NCBI GenBank assembly: GCA_015680685.1
Contig: MNCI01026654.1
Span: 189,110 to 239,093 of the forward strand
Source: Gnetum montanum
Lineage: Eukaryota; Streptophyta; Gnetopsida; Gnetales; Gnetaceae
DNA length: 49,984 nucleotides
Direction of reading: 5' to 3'
The notes beneath the pieces were generated by a model. That model worked only from the letters and a program-made list of their open reading frames with translations. It did not search any database and was not told the origin of the DNA. Positions within the stretch are counted from its first letter, which is position 1. Every line of letters starts with the position of its first letter. Both the position numbers and the translations under genes were made by a program. Of this stretch, positions 44,180-49,984 are shown piece after piece.

Positions 44180-44720
44180 AGCGGATCATAACTGTTGCAC
44201 ACAGTTGCACCCTAAGTCACTGTACGTGATGCATGGAACGTGCTGCTTCTTGATCTTCCCAAAAGGATTTTCCTTTGAAATTTCTAGGAATAGATCTTAG
44301 AGTCCTAGTCGTGCATCCACCATGCTTAGCCAAGCTCTTCCCATGATGATTGGGAAGTTCCCCTTGCAATTCTCTACACGGATGACTAGGAAATCAATAG
44401 GATAGGACCACCCACAAATGGTGGTCAGAATGTCCTCCACCAATCCCAAGGGAATGGTGATGGACTGGTCTACTAACTTAAGCTGTATGTTGCTCTTCTT
44501 TAGTGGGGCAAGTTCTAGTTCTTGTACATATCATGAGAGATCAAATTGACCCCTAACCCAAAGTCTAGAAGAGCTTTTCATGGCTCATTCCCTGCCACCT
44601 AAAGATAGATGAGGGGGCTTCCCAAATCAGTCAATTTACAAGGAAGATGACCTACTTTGATCCAATCGGTCATGGCATGTGTGAGCATGGCTATCTAGAC
44701 ATTGAAGTGTGGTTGGCTTG
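44180..44720 (-). pseudogene. Athila-like protease (copy C)
   Basis: Minus strand between gag and RT. The active-site loop near 44540-44570 reads LLDFGLGVNLIS, where copy B has LLDSGSRVNLIS. The catalytic D-S-G is therefore D-F-G (a C-to-T change in the Ser codon). The second-half strand motif of the family lies to the left, near 44330-44370 (IMGRAWL-like). A stop precedes the active-site block. Confidence 0.75.
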
Positions 44721-45199
44721 AGGTCTGCTTGGGCGGTATGATGGTGGAGTCATTGGTAGGTTTGGAGGCACTAGCCATAGGTGTAGGTGAGGGTGTGTTC
44801 AGATTACTAGGTTGAAAGAAAGGATGTTTTCATGGCTTGGATTCTGGTCCACTCGTTCGAGGTGCCGATTGTAAGTTAACAGCCCTCGTAGCATTTTGTT
44901 GTTGTGGCTATGATGGTATTTCTTCCTGCATCGATGGAGAAGATGGCAATTGAGTGGAATGTTGTGGAGGAGTGGCAAAAGAAGGTGATGGGGGATAGAA
45001 GATATGTGGTTTTTCCCCCTGGGTGATGGAGATGGATGTCAAAAATATTCAGGGGGTGGTAATAACTTGGAAAGGCCACATGACTGGAAGAGTCTCTTGG
45101 AGAGACTAGTTGCTGAACATAGTACCCATAAGGATTTGGCTATTTATAAGGGTACTGCTGCCTTGGAGGTGGCATCCCCCACGCTTGTGGTTGCTACCA

Positions 45200-47154
45200 T
45201 TGTTGGAAGTATTCATACAGTTGCGGTGGCACTCCAGTTGGATAATATTCATGCTGCTGCTGGTGGAACCGCCTAGAATTGCCTTGTGGATAAGGCTACC
45301 TTCGGGGTGTTTGCCATTGCGCCAAATAAGGGTTCAAGGCATACACCCCAGACTCTTGAAGATGTGACACCACAAGACAACATCCCTTTGGATGTTCATA
45401 TTGGCATATGCCACATTCATCATCCTCCTCAGTGTTAGAGTCTACAACCTTCTCTGCTACAACAACTTTGCCCTTACCCTTATGTTGGGCATGCTTGACT
45501 TCCTTCTTCCTACGTCGATCGTGATCATTATTTTGTTCTCTAGACTCTTCTGTGATTTTCAACATGTTTTGGACTCTTTTTTCCAGAGAGTTCCACATCT
45601 TATCCACCTTTTCCAATATTTCAGATGCGAACTTTTGTAACGGCAAAGTTTTTCAATTTACCGTTGCTTCCAGTGGTGATTCATCCTCCTCATCACAAAA
45701 TCGGACCTCCCTTTTTCTATGGGAAGGGTCCTAGTCGAATTCTTCTACACTCTTCTTTTTTCTAAGTTCTCCTTCCTCCTTGGCCACCTATTCAATGAGG
45801 CGCTGCAATTGATGGACCCTTATCTCCGACAGTCTTCCCTGGGTGTACATGCCAAGGGTCTTTCACATTTCAAAATGGAGTCCATCAATGATGTGGTGAA
45901 GTTGTGCTTGTTGAGAATAACAATGACTAGGGCACCGATGCAACAATGAGTAGTACCTGCTCATGGTGGCATCCAAGGATTCATGATTTTCTTATTTCTA
46001 GCCTTGGATCTGCCATCTCAGATTTTCCACTCTAGAGCACGTTTGATATTTATCATTGAAAATTTCAAGCATCGTAATCCATCTTCTGATCAATTCTGGC
46101 ACCAAGGACTGGTACCAACTTTTAGCTTCTTTGATGAGTGTGCGAGGGAACAGCTTCAAACTTTTCCAATCATTGTCAATGTTTTGTAGGATGCAAGCAT
46201 CATGGAATGCCTGCAGGTGGATCTGCGGATCACAGTTGTATCCCTGTTCAAATTTAGGGATGTTGTTCATATCAAAACGCTTGATCCGACTATCCTTTAT
46301 GTGCATACTAGGGATTTGGACTACCTCCACAATGTAGATCATGCTTTAAGTAGCCAAAAATGACTCATCTAAATCATAGTCCTACTGAGGACCATGATGT
46401 CTGTGATGATTTTGGCTACCCCGTCTTTCATGCTGGTGAGTATCACGCGATTGGTCACGTGCTTCCTCATGTTGCCCCTTCTGACCCTTTTTACGATCAT
46501 CCTTTCACCCCTTCCTACCCCAATTATGTTCATAACCTGAGTTGGATGAAGGTGTAGGCGAGTGAGAGCACGGAGAAGAAGGAGATGTATCGCCACCTTC
46601 CCGGTGTTGATCTCCCCCTCTACCCTAATGACAACCCCGATCATCCCATCCATCATTGTTATGTGATCCTCCATCCCCTTGAGGATCTTGGTCACTGAGA
46701 GGCTTATTCTAAATGATGGACTGGAGGATCTATTGCCCCAAGGGAAGTTTAGTTGAATGGGTATCATGAAAGACGAGATCCCCATCATCTTGCAGCCCTT
46801 GCAAAAATAAGGGATTACTGAATTGTTTCCCCTTCTGCTGTTCATATCTATCCACCTACTGCTAGTCTCTTGCTCATTCAGCCATAGTGGAATGATAGTA
46901 CCAGTAGTCATGGTCCTCCATGACATACTCTGATCCATGGTCCTAGATGCCTAGTCTGCCCAGATTGTGATATAGCATCGCAGGAGCCAATCGGTCGGGT
47001 GGTAGCACGATGCTTCCCTCCATTTCCCACCATTGTAGATGCTCATCCTAATGTAGTATGAATGTGAAGGGACATATTCATCGAGGTGCTTGTATACCAC
47101 CCAACATTCTTGTGGCACTGGTGGTTCGAATACCTCTCTCCTGTGAGAAGACAT
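45200..47154 (-). pseudogene. Athila-like Gag (copy C)
   Basis: Start at the ATG at 47154, about 150 bases from the primer site and aligned with copies A and B. N-terminal CWVVYKHLDEYVPS. A basic, His/Arg-rich middle (46400-46900) has changed frame. Capsid core at 45998-46342: IKRFDMNNIPKFEQGY, FPRTLIKEAKSWYQSL, IRRWITMLEIFNDKYQ. The second capsid part at 45800-45960 contains LLHRCPSH. Coiled segment from 45646 (EKVDKMWNSLEKRVQNML). A Cys box CGICQYEHPKGCC at about 45380-45420 has Cx2Cx3Hx3C spacing. A PNPYGYYVQQ tail is at about 45105-45135. Confidence 0.88.
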
Positions 47155-47302
47155 GTTGGACATTACATGGTCCACATAATTGATGTACCTTAATATTTAC
47201 TTTTAATCCACCTAGCATGCTTAAATTTTTCTATCCTAGGTCCATCCCAACAACTTGAATGATAATTTCACTAAGGTTAGATGACACATGTAAGACTAAC
47301 AG

Positions 47303-47320
47303 TCCTCGGCAACGGCACCA
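47303..47320 (-). other. Primer-binding site, tRNA-Asp type (copy C)
   Basis: On the minus strand TGGTGCCGTTGCCGAGGA, matching the plant tRNA-Asp 3' end at 16 of 18 positions. It lies one base inside the LTR. Confidence 0.88.
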
Positions 47321-47321
47321 A

Positions 47322-48218
47322 TGATGAGCGACTAGGTACCCCTACACCCAACCATACAAATCATGAGCATTCACACGCGACTCGGTCGAAATCCACAAAC
47401 TGTAAGCACTTAACATACACCAGACTCTAACTAGTGAAACCTTGGGTTAAAACAGTCATTGTCCTCCTAATCTCACTTGTGAAGTTCTATTTACGATGGT
47501 TAAGTGAGACTAAGGCTAATGATTTTTATAACTTTTTACTTATGTTTTGGTGGCTAATTATCTTGGAAAGTAAGACTAGAATATTAATTAATCTATGATT
47601 ATCTTAATATAAATCTTAACTATTCCTAACATAAGTATCCGATCCCATCTTTCGAGCACATTCTGAGCATCTCCTAACACTTCTGGGTTACTAGATGTTA
47701 AGCGTCACGGGGTTTACCAAGTGTTTGAGTTACGTTCGAGATGGTCATACTTATGGCCTTTACGAACTATAAGTGAATGATAGCGATTGAAATAATAGTA
47801 ATAGAAGCTTAAGTAATTAACAAGTAACTAATAAAGCATAAACATGTTAAACTATTGAATGCATAAAATAGCTAAGTCCAAATGCTGCAAGGAATGCTTG
47901 AATAGTTCATCTTTATTGTTGTCACATCAATGGGCTCAATACATCAATGCTCGAATAAAGAGCCAATCACTTTTCTTACACCTGCTACGGGCACTTGGAA
48001 AATATTCTATCTCTTGTGGAAAAAAACTACAAGAGCTTCACTATAATTAATTGAAAAGGTGCCTAAATGAGGCGGAAGGCCCTCTTATTTATAGGCCAAG
48101 ATAGGCGGCTGCGTAAATGGGGCCATGTCAATCCAGGAAGGCTACGTCGATGGGCCGGTGTAGACGTAGTTGCATATACGCAACCTAATCGACACATCAA
48201 CTTAATGACACTTCATCA
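47322..48218 (-). mobile_element. 5' LTR of copy C
   Basis: An 897-bp partner of 35153-36050. The inverted repeat in U3 is recognisable (arms about 48110-48137 and 48155-48182), but the second arm has decayed. The TATA box lies near 48086-48093. It drives the minus-strand transcript through gag. Confidence 0.93.
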
Positions 48219-48223
48219 TAAGG
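48219..48223. repeat. Target-site duplication TAAGG, right copy
   Basis: Matches 35148-35152. Confidence 0.9.
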
Positions 48224-48261
48224 CAATTATACTTTTTGCAGTTTTGATTACCATAACAATG
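48224..48261 (-). pseudogene. Ty1/copia RNase H piece beside copy C
   Basis: On the minus strand this short piece encodes LLW(stop)SKLQK, the copia 'VSWQSKLQK' block. It leads straight to the 'ALSTTEAEY'-like block on the far side of copy C at 35147, after one frame change. This shows that the copia pieces at 34730-35147 and 49230-49984 belong to one element. Confidence 0.7.
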
Positions 48262-48325
48262 AGGTGTTAGTTTAGTGGTAAGATTCTTGGTTTGAAAGTT
48301 CTAAGTCATGAGTTCGACTGTGATA
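48262..48325 (+). other. tRNA-like promoter boxes, possible SINE head
   Basis: A box A-like word (TTAGTTTAGTGGTAAGA, about 48267-48283) and a box B-like word (GAGTTCGACTG, 48310-48320) lie about 40 bases apart. That is the RNA polymerase III internal promoter layout. No cloverleaf with a good acceptor stem forms, so it is not a tRNA gene. It sits at the edge of about 900 bp of extra DNA within the copia RNase H. Confidence 0.35.
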
Positions 48326-49229
48326 GCCTAATTGTTGAAATGTCAAGAGAAGAAATTATTCAAGTATTTGTAGTACCTATAGAAAAAACCTTAGCAAGAT
48401 CTATAACATTTGCAGAAGAAATTGTACTAGCATTTACAGTAGGTTGTTGCTAACATGTTTACATTGCCTTCTTTCACAACATAAAAATACATGAATAAAA
48501 CATGTGACTCTCTTGATAACAATAGTGATATGACTTTAGAGGATTGTAATAAATAATGTTATGTGCATAATCAATTTTTCTTGCACCCAAAATAATTTCT
48601 CGATTAAGCAAATCAAAATCCACTTCAATAATATATTGATTTCTATGAAAACCACTAACTACAACAAGGGTTTCAAAATACTTGATTGGCCCAATACAAG
48701 AGAAAATATTCCTTTCAACTTTTTAAAAAATAAATATAATATTCCACAATTTAACAAAATAAGAAACTTTTTAAAATTTAGAAGATGTTAGATTAAAATA
48801 GGGAGTCCACTTTTGAATAATCAATAAAGCATGATGATGATTAAAAACACCAATATCAAGGGCCTCAGAAACCATTGTTGAATCAACAAATTCTACTAGC
48901 AAAAATGAGTTTGAAAAATAACAAGCATGGATAGCATCCAAATCTTGATCTTTTGAAACCAAATAAAAATAATTGAAAAAACTTGATGAACATGGTAAAT
49001 AATCTAGCATTTACATGAAAACAAGCCTTTCAAAACTTTTCAGAGTAATAGATTCATATAAATCATTAGGTAATTCATAGAAAGGTAAAGAAGTAGTGGT
49101 TCTGCTTGAAGTATCACCTATTGAATTTTGCAACATTGCATGTAATATCAATGTTAGACCCTTTGCTACCTTAGATTAATACTTAATTTAGATTTTCAAA
49201 GATCAACACCACTAGCCAAATCTAAATTT
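48326..49229. other. Extra DNA inside the copia RNase H
   Basis: About 900 bp separating two parts of the copia RNase H. It is AT-rich and carries short open frames (48561-48791 + and 48771-49010 -) with no recognised motif. Probably a separate insertion, possibly headed by the tRNA-like boxes at its left edge. Confidence 0.35.
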
Positions 49230-49984
49230 GTATAAAGGATATGTTTTTCATGATCAACACATGGATATAACTTGAAATTGAAGTATCTTTAAGATACCTA
49301 AGAATCCATTTCATTGCTTCTTACTATTCTCTACCAAGATTAGCAACGAATTGACTAATAACTCCAATAGCATGAGAAATATCTAGTCTTATACATATCA
49401 TACTATATTTCAAGCTACCTATGGTTAATGCAAAGGATATGTTCTTCATTTTTTCTTTTTCTTTCTTGCTTGTAGGATATTATTTGGAATTGAGCTTCAA
49501 ATTACTTGCAACTAAAAAGCACACTAATTTTTCCTTTCTCATGTTGAATCTTTCCAACACTTTTCAATATACCTCTCTTGAGATGACTAAAGCTTTCCTT
49601 TTTTCTTGTATAAGAAAATCTTCATACTAAGTATTTTCTTTGTTGATATAAGATCCTTCATTACAGATGTCTTACTCTAATTTCTTTTTTAGCTTGTCTA
49701 TTTTCTGAGCATCATGGCCAACTATCAAAATATCATTTACATTAAAAAAAAGAATGCTAAAATCACCGTCAAATAAATTTTTCACATAAACACAATGAGT
49801 AGAAGTAGTTCTTTGGTATTAATGCTTCCCCGCAAAGGAATTAAATTTCTTGTATCACTGTTGTGGTACTCACTTGAGAGCATATAAACACTTTTTCAAT
49901 TTCCATATAATATTTTTTCATTTTCTTAACTTAACATCTTTCCTATTCTTTCATATATATTTTTTCTTCCAAGCCATCATGAGG
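49230..49984 (-). pseudogene. Ty1/copia RT and RNase H front (runs off the window)
   Basis: Minus strand, entering from the right edge. Blocks in order: GLEEKIYMKE ('HGDLEEEIYM'), VCKLKKCLYAL-like (about 49870-49900), HCVYVKNLFDGDFSILFF (about 49770-49820), then NVNDILIVGHD (about 49715-49750) where the catalytic YVDD should be. Its central Asp is now Asn. After an extension comes SFALTIGSLKYSMICIRLDI (about 49385-49440), the 'VGSLMYAMVCTRPDIA' block, and WILRYLKDTS (about 49275-49310). Frame changes are present. Completed by the pieces at 48224-48261 and 34730-35147. Confidence 0.82.

Larger units (their letters stand above)
35153..48218 (-). mobile_element. Complete Athila-like LTR element, copy C (13.1 kb)
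   Basis: A 13,066-bp Ty3/gypsy element in minus orientation with two LTRs (898 and 897 bp), tRNA-Asp primer site, polypurine tract and TAAGG target duplication. Coding order from 47154 leftward is gag, protease, RT/RNase H, integrase, a 2-kb spacer with an internal promoter-like array, then a ~930-codon accessory frame in the env position. Lineage evidence: FDVWGIDFMGP-like integrase core, FMDDF in RT, tRNA-Asp priming and long size, all typical of Athila. All frames carry stops, so it is not active. It sits inside a copia RNase H. Confidence 0.95.

Noticed and set aside
45392-45640. 82-codon plus-strand frame across the C gag
   Set aside because: Antisense shadow of the coiled and Cys-box part of gag.
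48262-48325. Functional tRNA gene
   Set aside because: Box A and box B words are present but no acceptor stem or sound anticodon arm can be folded.

Overview
The window is nuclear DNA from a seed plant with a large, repeat-filled genome. A gymnosperm such as a conifer is my best guess, but that is inference. It is AT-rich, almost wholly built of old LTR retrotransposons, and riddled with stop codons that look like C-to-T (and G-to-A) decay of methylated DNA. One cellular gene appears intact: an intronless SAUR-type (small auxin up RNA) gene at 33380-32985, minus strand, with a TATA box. There is a 143-base assembly gap at 39063-39205.

Layout. 1-2500: a decayed coiled-coil reading frame (+) and an 8 x 29-bp tandem repeat. 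2560-6080: a decayed Ty3/gypsy gag-protease (minus). 6240-9540: mostly non-coding, with two diverged copies of a long direct repeat and a 6 x 30-bp repeat. 9540-12305: the pol 3' half of a different Ty3 element with a chromodomain-like tail (minus), joined abruptly to 12309-15328, the gag and 5' LTR of an Athila-like element (copy A, minus). 15545-16545 and 23483-24130 are two halves of one Ty3 reverse transcriptase (element E, minus), split by a complete 6.9-kb Athila-like element (copy B, plus, 16546-23482, target duplication GAAGC). 25745-26460: a degenerate array with a period near 39 bp. 26800-28780: a decayed unknown frame (+). 29026-32589: a decayed Ty1/copia element with its 5' LTR (minus). 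Then the SAUR island. 34730-35147 and 48224-49984 are two parts of another copia element (minus), split by a complete 13.1-kb Athila-like element (copy C, minus, 35153-48218, target duplication TAAGG).

How the parts relate. Copies A, B and C share gag sequence, a tRNA-Asp-type primer site, TGATG...CATCA LTR ends, and a GGGGGTA polypurine tract where that end survives (B and C). C is a full Athila-like element: gag, protease, RT/RNase H, integrase, and a ~930-codon accessory frame in the env position. B has only gag-protease and is structurally non-autonomous. The most notable signal is in their U3 promoters. Palindromic hexamers repeat at mostly 14-bp spacing just upstream of the TATA box. 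The spacing is kept while the hexamer itself changes between copies (GATATC, GTCGAC/ATATAC), and a GTATAC version of the same layout sits inside copy C directly upstream of the accessory frame.
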